The notes: generated by a model not told the origin, from the sequence alone. Shown: positions 44,351-53,746, counted from the stretch's first letter. The stretch is DNA of 64,000 nucleotides from HGM04593 sp045661225 (GCA_045661225.1 JAZRFF010000026.1:1-64000); one strand, 5' to 3'. Numbers and translations: made by a program.

Positions 44351-44520
44351 AAAGTGAAAGGGGAAAAGTGAAAGGGGAAAAGTGAAAAAACGTTTCCACC
44401 TTTCAGTTCTCAGTTCTCACCTTTCACCTTTCCGTTCTCCGTTTTCACCCTTCAGTTTTCAGTTCTCACCTTTCCGTTCTCCATTTTCACCTTTCAGTTT
44501 TCAGTTCTCACCTTTCAGTT
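44346..44520. repeat. purine/pyrimidine repeat array left of the four-helix gene
   Basis: The array opens with copies of GTGAAAAGTGAAAGGGGAAA and switches at about 44393 to pyrimidine-rich units of the type CACCTTTCAGTTCTC, repeated with small changes. The purine part can pair with the pyrimidine part. It ends ACCTTTCAGTTTAAAAAAGTGG just at the start of the next gene. Confidence 0.9.
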
Positions 44521-44527
44521 TAAAAAA

Positions 44528-44890
44528 GTGGAGCATATAATTGACAATAAGAGTAAAGCATTTGCAGTAAGGATAGTAAAATTAGCACGTTTTCTACAAG
44601 AAAAAAAGAATGATTTTGTACTTTCCAAGCAAATACTTCGTTCCGGAACCGGCATCGGAGCCAATGCTCGTGAACGAAAAAATGCCCAAAGTAAGGCAGA
44701 CTTTATAAACAAGTTGGCCATAGCACTTAAAGAAGCCGATGAAACACAATATTGGCTTGAGATACTTTATGAAAGCGAGATAATTGAGCAAAACCTGTTC
44801 AATTCACTCAACGAAGAACTAAAAGAAATAATAGCAATAATAACATCAAGCATTAAAACAGCAAAAGAGAAAAACGAAAGAGAAAAGTAA
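44528..44890 (+). CDS. four-helix-bundle protein (S23/IVP family)
   Basis: The 120-residue helical protein starts at GTG 44528. It has the family pattern SKAFAVRIVKLARFLQEKK, FVLSKQILRSGTGIGANARE, KADFINKLAIALKEADET and WLEILYES. Such proteins were first found in insertions of 23S rRNA genes and are related to Avd proteins of diversity-generating retroelements. Their role as free genes is unknown. Here the gene sits between wzc and cpsB in a capsule operon, with similar repeat arrays on both sides and lower GC, which suggests insertion as a unit. Confidence 0.88.
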   Translation: MEHIIDNKSKAFAVRIVKLARFLQEKKNDFVLSKQILRSGTGIGANARERKNAQSKADFINKLAIALKEADETQYWLEILYESEIIEQNLFNSLNEELKEIIAIITSSIKTAKEKNEREK

Positions 44891-44900
44891 AAAATCCCCA

Positions 44901-45008
44901 TCTCCACCTTTCAGTTCTCACCTTTCACCTTTCAGTTTCCCATTTTCACCTTCTAGTTTTCCGTTTTCACCTTTCAGTTTTCCGTTTTCACCTTTCACCT
45001 TTCCGTTT
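44901..45008. repeat. pyrimidine repeat array right of the four-helix gene
   Basis: Units of CACCTTTCAGTTTTCCGTTTT type repeat with small changes, ending ACCTTTCCGTTTAAGAAATGTGG at the start of cpsB. The end closely matches the end of the left array, so the gene is bounded by like sequence in direct orientation. Confidence 0.9.
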
Positions 45009-45013
45009 AAGAA

Positions 45014-45730
45014 ATGTGGCCATTCAGCAATAAAACAACACTTGCCGCCTGCGGTGCTTTAAAAGGAGCTACCGACCACCACTCGCACATACTCCCCGGC
45101 GTCGACGACGGCATCGAGAGCATTGACGAAGCCTTGCGCATACTTGCCGAATATGAAGAAATAGGCATAAAGCGTTTGTGGCTAACCCCACACATAATGG
45201 AGGACATACCCAACACCCCCGAAAAGCTGCAAGCACGCTTCGGCGAACTAAAGGCTGTCTACAATGGCAACATAGAACTGAACCTTGCTGCCGAATATAT
45301 GCTCGACAACAACCTGCGCACGCTGTTGAAAGAGGGCACGCTCTTGCCCATTGGCAGCAAACGCAACCACATACTCGTGGAGACATCGTACTACAACCCG
45401 CCGATGCGCCTGCACGAGACACTCAAGCAGATAAAGTCGCAAGGCTACCACCCACTGCTCGCCCACCCCGAAAGGTACTTGTATATGAGCAACGCCGACT
45501 ACACCACCCTGCACGACGAAGGAGTTAAGTTCCAGTTGAACCTACCCTCACTGGCCGGAGCATACGGCAAGCAAGTAAAGAAACGTGCCGAGTGGTTGCT
45601 AAAGAACAGCCTTTACACAGCCTGCGGCAGCGACCTACACTGCGAAGAGGGGTTAGAGTACATTCTCGCCTGCAAACTCAGCGAGAAACAAACAGAGAGA
45701 CTTGCACAACTGCTAAAAACCAAGATATGA
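45014..45730 (+). CDS. CpsB/CapC-type protein-tyrosine phosphatase (PHP domain)
   Basis: The 238-residue protein has the metal-binding motif TDHHSHILPGVDDG near residue 22. It also has the HILVETSYYNPP region and the PHP histidines in LLAHPERYLYM and CGSDLHCEE. These Mn-dependent phosphatases dephosphorylate BY-kinases such as Wzc in capsule control. Its 3' 167 bp are duplicated at 46912-47080 in the chimeric pseudogene downstream. Confidence 0.93.
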   Translation: MWPFSNKTTLAACGALKGATDHHSHILPGVDDGIESIDEALRILAEYEEIGIKRLWLTPHIMEDIPNTPEKLQARFGELKAVYNGNIELNLAAEYMLDNNLRTLLKEGTLLPIGSKRNHILVETSYYNPPMRLHETLKQIKSQGYHPLLAHPERYLYMSNADYTTLHDEGVKFQLNLPSLAGAYGKQVKKRAEWLLKNSLYTACGSDLHCEEGLEYILACKLSEKQTERLAQLLKTKI

Positions 45731-45737
45731 CAATATA

Positions 45738-46733
45738 ATGCAAGGAAAAGAACGAAACTCAGTATTTGAATTATTAAGGATTATTGCAATGATATTCATT
45801 GTAATATGGCATATATCTATACACGCGCAAAAAGGCGAACTTGCATCACACAACTACATAACAGCTTTTTGTATTACAGGCGTAAACCTTTTTATACTGA
45901 TAAGCGGATATTTTGGTATTAGGCTTAATTGGAAAAACCTGCTCACACTAATGAGCACTGTTGCATTCTACACATTAGCAACAATATTATGCAAATGGTT
46001 TATAACAGATAGTCGTCCCACACTTGGGATTATTGCAAGTTTTTTTGCACCATTTTGCAACACAGACTGGTGGTTCATCAACTCTTACTTTCACTTATTA
46101 TTGCTTAGTCCTATAATAAATATCGCACTTGAAAAAGCGTCCATCAAGCAATATAGATATATTTTAGGGGTATTCTTATTTATGAGTTGCATTGCAGGAT
46201 TTTTCTTCAAGAACTTTATAAATTATGATGGTTATAACACATTTCAATTCTTAACAATATACATAGTGGGTAACGCTATCAACAAATTCAATCTAATAGA
46301 GCTAATATCGGTCAAGAAATTTATTAGTTTGTATTTTTGCGGAACAATCGGAATTTTTGTCTGCTCATTTGTATCATCTAGAACAGCATTATACAACAAT
46401 CCTTTAAATATAATTTCTGCAGTATCCCTATTTTGTCTTATCGCAAAATTGAATTTCAGAAGCAAGGCAGTGAACTACATCGCATCATTTATGTTGCCCA
46501 TATACTTGATACAAGATAGCACTACCGGCAGAATTGCGTATAAACACCTTTACGAATGCGGACTAACAACAAATTTCGAAGGTTATGAATACGTCGGATT
46601 TATTGCATTATACATTTTAGTTCTGATGGGGGCTGCATTTATACTTGACAACGCAAGGAGGGTATTGCTTCAACGTCCAATAAACGCCATAAGTAAATTT
46701 CTGGAGAAGGGAATAAATATATTTAACTTATAA
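45738..46733 (+). CDS. acyltransferase 3 family membrane protein
   Basis: The 331-residue protein has about ten hydrophobic helices. It begins RNSVFELLRIIAMIFIVIWH, the usual acyltransferase-3 start with a catalytic-type His, and has DWWFINSYFHLLLLSP in the middle. Members transfer acetyl or other acyl groups to sugars during surface polysaccharide assembly. It is one of four such genes in the locus; the acceptor sugar cannot be told. AT-rich compared with cpsB. Confidence 0.88.
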   Translation: MQGKERNSVFELLRIIAMIFIVIWHISIHAQKGELASHNYITAFCITGVNLFILISGYFGIRLNWKNLLTLMSTVAFYTLATILCKWFITDSRPTLGIIASFFAPFCNTDWWFINSYFHLLLLSPIINIALEKASIKQYRYILGVFLFMSCIAGFFFKNFINYDGYNTFQFLTIYIVGNAINKFNLIELISVKKFISLYFCGTIGIFVCSFVSSRTALYNNPLNIISAVSLFCLIAKLNFRSKAVNYIASFMLPIYLIQDSTTGRIAYKHLYECGLTTNFEGYEYVGFIALYILVLMGAAFILDNARRVLLQRPINAISKFLEKGINIFNL

Positions 46734-46742
46734 TGCCAAACA

Positions 46743-47107
46743 ATGAAGAACGAATCAAGAGTTAAAAAGACGTTGCTGAATGCGAAGATAAACCTTATTT
46801 GTTACTTCGTTTCATTCATCACCGCATTCTTCACACGAAAGGTTCTGCTTGACAACCTTGGTGCGGAGTTTATTGGTTTTACCGGCACTGTTGGCAGCCT
46901 ACAATCGTTCCTGAACCTACCCTCACTGGCCGGAGCATACGGCAAGCAAGTAAAGAAACGTGCCGAGTGGTTGCTGAAGAACGGCCTTTACACAGCCCGC
47001 GGCAGCGACCTGCACTGTGAAGAGGGGTTAGAGTACATTCTCTCGCCTGCAAACTCAGCGAGAAACAGGTAGAGAGACTTAAAATAGCACTTTCAGGAAT
47101 AATCTAA
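46743..47107 (+). pseudogene. chimeric remnant: flippase N-terminus joined to a second cpsB 3' end
   Basis: Codons from 46743 to about 46914 encode the start of a Wzx-type flippase (VKKTLLNAKINLICYFVSFI, then FIGFTGTVGSLQS). From 46912 the sequence is a ~95% copy of the cpsB 3' end (45537-45703), in frame: LPSLAGAYGKQVKKRAEWLL. An extra CT near 47041 shifts the frame, so the product ends at SPANSARNR. Without the extra CT it would continue EKQVERLKIALSGII and stop at 47107. So this is a deletion or recombination scar, and the two cpsB ends are distinct alleles. A 109-residue peptide could be made but is unlikely to be functional. Confidence 0.88.
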
Positions 47108-47133
47108 CAACAACGCGTCATACAGGCTTTGAT

Positions 47134-48675
47134 ATGAGCAACAACCGTCAAATAGCACGAAATATGATATTCAATGTTTTTTCCTTTGGAATAAACTTTG
47201 GAATATCTTTTTTTCTGACTCCATACATTGTAAAAGAGATTGGCCGTGAGGCTTACGGTTTTATACCGCTCATTAGTAATATGATAGGATACACGTCTGT
47301 AATAACAACGGCTATAGGTTCTATGGCTGGTCGTTTTATTACAATGAGAATATATCAGAACGACAACGAAGGTGCCAGTCAGTACTTTAACTCGGTATTT
47401 ATAGCCAATATAGTATTGTCACTGCTTTTTACGATATTGGCAACTATTGCACTATGCTACCTTCCCGAAATACTCACAATCCCGACGTATCTTGAAAATG
47501 ACGTTAAGTGGTTATTTGTATTCACATTCCTAACAATGGTACTAGGGCTTAGTACCGGAATTTTATCTACAGGTACGTATGTAAAGAACAGGATTGACGC
47601 AGGAGCTTCCCGGGGTGTTGTACAGCAGTTAGTCCGCGTTATATGCATATTATTGCTATTCTATTTCTTCAGGCCATCAATCGTGTATCTGAGCCTTTCG
47701 GCTTTTATAGCAGGTGTATTAGGGGTATATTATAATTTCTCATTCAAGAAGCGTTTTCTTCCAGAGATTGATATTAAACCCAAAAAGTATTTCTCGTGGA
47801 GTAAACTTAAAGAGGTGACTTTATCGGGCGTCTGGAATTCCGTAAACCAATTGAGCAACTTGCTTTTATATCAACTCGACTTGCTAATAGCCAATATTTT
47901 TGTTGGTGCAGCTGCAACAGGAGAATATTCTTTGGCAAAAATAACTCCGGCATTCATTCTTAACTTTCTTGTAATGCTATCTGGGTCTTTTTACCCGCAA
48001 TTCAATATACTTTACGCTCAGGGTAAAACAGAAGAATTACATATTCTGGTTAAAAAATCCATAAAGATTGTCGGTTTATTTGTCTCAATAGCAATAGGGA
48101 TACTTGTTGTATATAGCGATGAGTTCTATCGCTTGTGGGTACCCGGTGAAGATGCCAATATGCTTCAATGGCTAACAATTGTAACCGTTATCCCAATGAT
48201 ATTTGGCGGTAGCATAAACCCGGTATTCGGATTATTTGCAACAACAAACAAGCTACGCATTCCATCATTGGTATTACTTGGTGCAGGCCTATTGAATACA
48301 GCAGTAGTTGTCATTCTGCTAAAAACCACAAACCTTGGCATTTGGGCAATAGCGTTGACAGCTGCAATCCAAGGAGGTTTGCGCAATGCGCTATTTTCGC
48401 CAATATACGGGGCTAAATGCATTGGTCAAAGATGGTATACACTTTTTCCAACGATGTTCAAGACTTTTGTTTGTTTAGGAATTGTGGTAGGAGTCGGCTA
48501 TGTAATAAAAAATTTTATCGCAATAAACAATTGGGGAAGTTTGTTACTAACAACGGTTTTTGTTGTTATAGTTTCTGTAACATTAAACCTTATCGTAATA
48601 TTCAACAAATCGGAAAGAGCATATTTGAAATCAATCATATTAAGAAAAATAAGAAAAGATAATTATTATGGATAA
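47134..48675 (+). CDS. Wzx-type polysaccharide flippase
   Basis: The 513-residue protein has 12-14 hydrophobic helices and the MOP-family pattern: FGINFGISFFLTPYIVKEIG at the start and a long series of helices with few charges. Wzx moves undecaprenyl-linked repeat units across the inner membrane for Wzy-dependent assembly. It overlaps the radical SAM gene by 8 bp. The upstream remnant shows that another flippase gene was present here before. Confidence 0.9.
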   Translation: MSNNRQIARNMIFNVFSFGINFGISFFLTPYIVKEIGREAYGFIPLISNMIGYTSVITTAIGSMAGRFITMRIYQNDNEGASQYFNSVFIANIVLSLLFTILATIALCYLPEILTIPTYLENDVKWLFVFTFLTMVLGLSTGILSTGTYVKNRIDAGASRGVVQQLVRVICILLLFYFFRPSIVYLSLSAFIAGVLGVYYNFSFKKRFLPEIDIKPKKYFSWSKLKEVTLSGVWNSVNQLSNLLLYQLDLLIANIFVGAAATGEYSLAKITPAFILNFLVMLSGSFYPQFNILYAQGKTEELHILVKKSIKIVGLFVSIAIGILVVYSDEFYRLWVPGEDANMLQWLTIVTVIPMIFGGSINPVFGLFATTNKLRIPSLVLLGAGLLNTAVVVILLKTTNLGIWAIALTAAIQGGLRNALFSPIYGAKCIGQRWYTLFPTMFKTFVCLGIVVGVGYVIKNFIAINNWGSLLLTTVFVVIVSVTLNLIVIFNKSERAYLKSIILRKIRKDNYYG

Positions 48676-49762
48676 AATCAAACGATATATAGATTGTTAC
48701 GTACCTGTAAGCGGTTGTACTTTGCGTTGCGATTATTGCTACATCACTCAGCACAGACTCTTTGATGCAAAACTACCAAATTTCAAATACACACCTGAGC
48801 ACGTAAGGAAAGCATTATCGCGTGAACGTTTGGGAGGCACTTGCCTCATTAACTTTTGTGCAGGAGGCGAAACACTGTTAGCACCACAAATAACCCACTA
48901 TATAAAAGAGTTGCTCGAGGAAGGACATTATATAATGATTGTCACAAATGCAACAGTTGATAAACGATTTGATGAAATTGCAGAATTCCCCGCAGAACTA
49001 ACCAAAAGATTGTTTTTCAAATTTTCTTATCACTATCTTGAATTAAAGAAAAGGAAATTATTAGAACGCTTTTTTAATAACATTAAAAAAGTTCGAGACG
49101 CTGGTTGTTCTTTCACACTAGAAGCCACTCCTTCGGACGAATGGATACCTTATATCGACGAGATGAAGCAGGTTGCCGTTGAGAATATTGGTGCTGTTTG
49201 CCACATAACAATAGCACGAGACGAGCGCGACCCCGAAAAATTGCCAATACTAACATCTTTGCCAAGAGAAGAATACGAAAAAATATGGAGCAATTTCAAC
49301 TCAGCAATTTTTGATTACAAACTAACAATTTTTGAAAAGAAGCGAAAAGAATTCTGCTATGCAGGCGATTGGTCGTTCTATTTAAATTTGGCTACCGGTA
49401 TAATGACACAATGTTACCGTTCATACACCTCACAAAATATTTTTAAGGACATTGAAAAGCCCATAAAATTCAGAGCTATTGGCAAAAATTGTAAAGAGCA
49501 TCATTGTTATAATGGACATTCATTCATTGTGCTTGGAGATATACCCGAACTCGAAGCGCCCACATACGCTGAACTCAGAAACCGCGTATGTACAGACGGC
49601 AGCGAATGGCTCAAACCCGAGATGAAACACTTTATGAGTACCAAACTATGGCAAAGTAACAAAGAGTACTCTGCGCTTAAAAAAGCAAGAACAAACTGCT
49701 ACATAAAAGGTATAGTTGCAAAAGAGAAAATCAAGTATGCGCTAAAAAGATTTATAAAATGA
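48668..49762 (+). CDS. radical SAM protein in the capsule locus
   Basis: The 364-residue protein has the cluster motif C-x3-C-x2-C in GCTLRCDYCY (about residues 17-23) and the GGE-type motif FCAGGETLL. Late cysteines (CYRSYTS, CKEHHCYNGH) could hold extra clusters of a SPASM-like kind. The 4Fe-4S cluster would split S-adenosylmethionine to start radical chemistry. The substrate is unknown; the neighbours (8-bp overlap with wzx, 4-bp overlap with the pyruvyltransferase) suggest modification of a sugar or lipid-linked intermediate. Confidence 0.82.
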   Translation: MDKIKRYIDCYVPVSGCTLRCDYCYITQHRLFDAKLPNFKYTPEHVRKALSRERLGGTCLINFCAGGETLLAPQITHYIKELLEEGHYIMIVTNATVDKRFDEIAEFPAELTKRLFFKFSYHYLELKKRKLLERFFNNIKKVRDAGCSFTLEATPSDEWIPYIDEMKQVAVENIGAVCHITIARDERDPEKLPILTSLPREEYEKIWSNFNSAIFDYKLTIFEKKRKEFCYAGDWSFYLNLATGIMTQCYRSYTSQNIFKDIEKPIKFRAIGKNCKEHHCYNGHSFIVLGDIPELEAPTYAELRNRVCTDGSEWLKPEMKHFMSTKLWQSNKEYSALKKARTNCYIKGIVAKEKIKYALKRFIK

Positions 49763-50700
49763 GAAGCCAGGAAAAAATTCAACAACTCAAAGAGTGCATA
49801 CACAACAATCTCACCAATTTAATTAACGGCGATTATGTCTTGCTCGATGTTCCATACTACACTAACATCGGTGACACGCTCATTTGGGAAGGCACAAGGC
49901 ATTTCCTAAAAAGCACTCCACACCGCTGCCTACTTACTGCAGCCGAGGAGACCTTTACATTCCCATCGCTGTCACCCGACACCATTATACTCTTACAAGG
50001 CGGAGGTAATTTCGGCGACCTATGGCGTCGACACCAAGAGTTTCGTCAATCGGTTATAAAAAATTACCCTAACAACAAAATAATCATTCTTCCACAAACA
50101 GTATTCTACAACGACATCAAGGTCTTTGAAAAAGATGCACGAATAATGAACTCACACAAGAACCTTCACATCTGCGCAAGAGACAAAAAGAGTCTTGAGT
50201 TTCTACAGAGTTCACTGACTTGTAATCTTTATTTAGTTCCGGATATGGCATTCTGTATAATAGATAAATTGTTAAAAAAATATCGCAAGAAAGAAGGAAA
50301 CAGAGTCCTATTCCTAAAAAGAAAAGACCCTGAATTTAATGAATACGATTTCAATGCATATATAACTGAGGATAGTAAATATATCGACACTTGCGACTGG
50401 CCTACTATGGAGCAGAGCCAGAAGCCAAAGGAAATTCTCGATAAATTATTATGGCGAAAAAAACGCCTCGGAAGAATCCCTGATATCTATGCCAACCGTG
50501 TATTCCGTCCCTTTCAAGTAAGAAAAGGCATAGAATTTGTAAGCCAATACCAGAAAATTTATACCACACGCCTGCACGTTGCAATTCTCTCGGTACTATT
50601 AGGGAAAGAAGTTGTATTCTTTGATAATTCATACGGCAAAAACAGTTCTTTTTTTGACTCGTGGCTTGCCGATGTTAACAATGTAACTTTTGTTCGATGA
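49759..50700 (+). CDS. polysaccharide pyruvyltransferase family protein
   Basis: The 313-residue protein has the family start DVPYYTNIGDTLIWEGTRHF, the LLQGGGNFGDLWRRHQEFRQ motif and the late VSQYQKIYTTRLHVAILS segment with the catalytic-type histidine. Relatives add pyruvate ketals to sugars from phosphoenolpyruvate, or act as related transferases. It is coupled to both neighbours by 4-bp overlaps. Confidence 0.88.
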   Translation: MRSQEKIQQLKECIHNNLTNLINGDYVLLDVPYYTNIGDTLIWEGTRHFLKSTPHRCLLTAAEETFTFPSLSPDTIILLQGGGNFGDLWRRHQEFRQSVIKNYPNNKIIILPQTVFYNDIKVFEKDARIMNSHKNLHICARDKKSLEFLQSSLTCNLYLVPDMAFCIIDKLLKKYRKKEGNRVLFLKRKDPEFNEYDFNAYITEDSKYIDTCDWPTMEQSQKPKEILDKLLWRKKRLGRIPDIYANRVFRPFQVRKGIEFVSQYQKIYTTRLHVAILSVLLGKEVVFFDNSYGKNSSFFDSWLADVNNVTFVR

Positions 50701-51701
50701 AAATATCAATTGTAATACCTATATACAATGTTGAACAATACATTGAAGATTGCTTGAAATCTGTTGCCGCACAGACTTACGAGGGCGAAATGGAGTGCAT
50801 TATCATTGACGATTGCACTCCTGACAACAGTTGTGTCATAATAGAGCGGTTCATTAGTGAGCACAAAGAAGGCAATATCTCATATACTCTACTTCATCAC
50901 TCCGAAAATAGAGGTTTATCGGCTGCACGCAATACAGGTATAGATGCAGCAACGGGCGATTATATTTATTTTCTTGATAGTGACGATGAGATTACACCCA
51001 AATGCATTGAACTTTTAGTAGAACCATTAAAAAACAAAAAGTACGATTTTGTTATTGGCAATTACGAAACCATTGAAACTGATACAGAGTTTCCTCCATT
51101 GCTTTTAAAAGATAATACACTTTTCCAAAAAGATGAAATACGCAATTTGTATTTTGCCAACCAATGGTATGTAATGGCTTGGAATAAGCTCTGTAATCTC
51201 AAGTTCATTCGTAATAATAAACTGTATTTCAAAGAAGGACTTATTTATGAAGATGAGTTATGGAGTTTTAAGTTGGCCTGCATTACACAAACAATGTATT
51301 GTGTCAGAAAAAACACATACAAATACAAAATAAGGCCTTCGTCAATAATGAGTACAAGCAAATCCGCACAGAGAGCTGATAATATATCAGTAATTATAAG
51401 TGAAGTGTACAATTTTTCAAAAGAGATAGGAAAACTTTACGACTACAACCTTTTTAAAAAACTCCTTTCTTTTCGTGAAATCGTCTTATCACTTATATTT
51501 TCACAAAACACATACAAAGAACGTAAAAATCTTTATATAAAAAATTACAAAAAAATTCGCATTAAGCCCTGGGAAGCATATAAAAATAATACTATCAGAA
51601 AGGCCTCGCTAATTAAAGAATTCTACAATTATTTGCCTGGGATTTTAGGATATTGGTATCTGTGCTTGTATCGCAATTTTCGTAAAAATGCATATAAATA
51701 A
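50697..51701 (+). CDS. family 2 glycosyltransferase
   Basis: The 334-residue protein starts with the GT2 fold, SIVIPIYNVEQYIEDCLKSV. It has IIIDDCTPDNS (nucleotide site), GLSAARNTGIDAATG and YFLDSDDE (the DxD-type metal site). It adds one sugar to the lipid-linked repeat unit; donor and linkage are unknown. AT-rich, typical of capsule genes acquired by exchange. The start overlaps the pyruvyltransferase stop. Confidence 0.9.
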   Translation: MKISIVIPIYNVEQYIEDCLKSVAAQTYEGEMECIIIDDCTPDNSCVIIERFISEHKEGNISYTLLHHSENRGLSAARNTGIDAATGDYIYFLDSDDEITPKCIELLVEPLKNKKYDFVIGNYETIETDTEFPPLLLKDNTLFQKDEIRNLYFANQWYVMAWNKLCNLKFIRNNKLYFKEGLIYEDELWSFKLACITQTMYCVRKNTYKYKIRPSSIMSTSKSAQRADNISVIISEVYNFSKEIGKLYDYNLFKKLLSFREIVLSLIFSQNTYKERKNLYIKNYKKIRIKPWEAYKNNTIRKASLIKEFYNYLPGILGYWYLCLYRNFRKNAYK

Positions 51702-51704
51702 ACA

Positions 51705-52682
51705 ATGAATAATCTAATCTCCATCATAATTCCCATATATAACACAGAGAAGTACCTATCCAAGTGCTTAGACTCTGTAATTGCCCAAACATACACCAAT
51801 TGGGAAGCAATTCTTGTTGACGACGGTTCACCTGACAACAGTGGAGTAATATGCGATGAATACGCAAAAAAAGACTCACGCATAACCGTTATTCACCAAG
51901 AGAATGCCGGAGTAACACGTGCACGAGCCCGCGGAGTAGAAGAAGCTGAGGATTGCGAATGGATTACATTTGTGGACGGAGATGACACATTGCCAAGCGA
52001 TGCCTTAGAGCACCTTGTTACACACATTCAACCAAATGTTGATATTATAACAGGTAAAATGTTTCGGTATAACCAAACAGAGTTCAATATACCACAAGTT
52101 CACATCAAAAAGAATACAATCTCCGACGAAACTCATAGAATAAATATGATTTTAGGAATTGATAGTGGACCGACTGCAAAGCTTTTCCGCAAAAAGTTGT
52201 TCTCTCAAGAAATATTTAATATTCCACGTGATATTACAATGGGAGAAGATACAATAAGCAATGTTAGAATTGCATTCAACAATGAGAATAATGTTATTTC
52301 AACCACAAAAATTGTCTATTACTATAGACAACACAATGAAAGTTGTATGCACACCTTCAAAGGAAGTGCCGAATATGAAAATTACTTTGTAAACAACCTA
52401 AAGAAAACAATTTCAGCTGAGGACCTTGATAAATATGCAAAATATTTTGTTATAAGAAAAATAAAGACTTTCGACCATTTCTTTGGATTCTCAACAAAAG
52501 TTCCTGAATGGTATGGGAGCAATTTTCACAAGCAACTGATTCAAGAAATAAAGCAACATAAAATAAAAGAACTTTTTTTTGAAAGGAAACTAGTTACTGT
52601 GACAAACAGCAAAGTACGCAGAGTCCTTATCCTATTGAAACGTATTAAAAATAAAATTTTCGGTCAAGAGACACTAATATGA
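51705..52682 (+). CDS. family 2 glycosyltransferase
   Basis: The 325-residue protein has SIIIPIYNTEKYLSKCLDSV, ILVDDGSPDNSGVICDEYA, AGVTRARARGVE and FVDGDDTLPSDALEHL, a full GT2 signature. The acceptor and donor sugars are unknown. It lies 3 bp after the previous GT2 gene and overlaps the next gene by 4 bp. Confidence 0.9.
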   Translation: MNNLISIIIPIYNTEKYLSKCLDSVIAQTYTNWEAILVDDGSPDNSGVICDEYAKKDSRITVIHQENAGVTRARARGVEEAEDCEWITFVDGDDTLPSDALEHLVTHIQPNVDIITGKMFRYNQTEFNIPQVHIKKNTISDETHRINMILGIDSGPTAKLFRKKLFSQEIFNIPRDITMGEDTISNVRIAFNNENNVISTTKIVYYYRQHNESCMHTFKGSAEYENYFVNNLKKTISAEDLDKYAKYFVIRKIKTFDHFFGFSTKVPEWYGSNFHKQLIQEIKQHKIKELFFERKLVTVTNSKVRRVLILLKRIKNKIFGQETLI

Positions 52683-53746
52683 GCACAATTACCTTCATAT
52701 TCCCGCACCCGGTTGCAGGACCCACAGGCGGTTACAAGGTGGCTTATGAGTATGCCAATCGTCTTGTAAACGACGGACATAAGGTAAACATTGTATATTC
52801 CGGTTCACTTTTTTGGAAGAAGAAGTCGCTCTATTTCAAGCTAACAAACTGCGTGCGCTATTTACAGATGCTCATTAAGGGTTACGGTTGCCGCAGGTGG
52901 TTCAACCTTGACAAGCGCGTGAAGGAGCACCTGACCCTCTCGCTCAACTACCGCCACGTACCCAAAAGCGATATATACATTTGCACATCACCCTATACAG
53001 CAATGTATGTAAAGGATTACCCTACCGATGAGAAATACTATCTCATACAAGGTTACGAGAATTGGGGTAATGTTACCGATAAAAAGCTAATCGAAACCTA
53101 TCACTACCCATTGAAAAAGATTGTCGTCTCTACCTGGCTTGCCAAGTTGATGGAAAAACACGCTTGCGACTACACACTAATTCCCAATGGCTTCAATTTT
53201 GATTATTTTAAACTATATAATAATATTGAAAGTAGAGACAAGTGTACAGTAGGAATTATGTATAGTCCCGCCGAGGTAAAAGGTTTCAAATATGGTCTTG
53301 CTGCGCTTGAGATTGTCAAAAAGGCTATTCCGCAGCTCAAAGTAAACATTTTTGGAGTTGAACAACGCCCGGATAACCTGCCCGACTGGTTCACATATTA
53401 CCAAAAGCCGGACAAGGAAACACACAACAGAATATACAACGAGTCGAGCATATACGTTGGGTGCAGCAACGTCGAGGGCTGGGGGTTGCCCATTGGCGAA
53501 GCAATGATTTGCGGTGCGGCTGTTGTATGCACCAACAATCAGGGCTATCTGGAAATGGCAAAGGACGGTGAGACTGCGCTTGTATCGCCCATAAAAGACC
53601 CCGAAGCGTTAGCAAATAACATTATACGCCTTATCAACGACGACACACTGCGCTACCGCATTGCAAAAAACGGCAACACCGCTATCAAAAAGTTTAATTG
53701 GAAAGAATCGTACAAGAAACTAAAAGAGACACTAAATATACAATGA
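52679..53746 (+). CDS. GT4-type glycosyltransferase
   Basis: The 355-residue protein has a GT-B fold with FPHPVAGPTGGYKVAYEYA at the start. The C-terminal donor site holds GWGLPIGEAMICGAAVVCTN, typical of GT4 enzymes. Its 5' half is less AT-rich than the two GT2 genes before it. It overlaps the next acyltransferase by 4 bp. Confidence 0.9.
   Translation: MSTITFIFPHPVAGPTGGYKVAYEYANRLVNDGHKVNIVYSGSLFWKKKSLYFKLTNCVRYLQMLIKGYGCRRWFNLDKRVKEHLTLSLNYRHVPKSDIYICTSPYTAMYVKDYPTDEKYYLIQGYENWGNVTDKKLIETYHYPLKKIVVSTWLAKLMEKHACDYTLIPNGFNFDYFKLYNNIESRDKCTVGIMYSPAEVKGFKYGLAALEIVKKAIPQLKVNIFGVEQRPDNLPDWFTYYQKPDKETHNRIYNESSIYVGCSNVEGWGLPIGEAMICGAAVVCTNNQGYLEMAKDGETALVSPIKDPEALANNIIRLINDDTLRYRIAKNGNTAIKKFNWKESYKKLKETLNIQ

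Noticed and set aside
44346..45008. Diversity-generating retroelement with Avd-like protein
   Set aside because: No reverse transcriptase, template repeat or variable repeat is present in the window.
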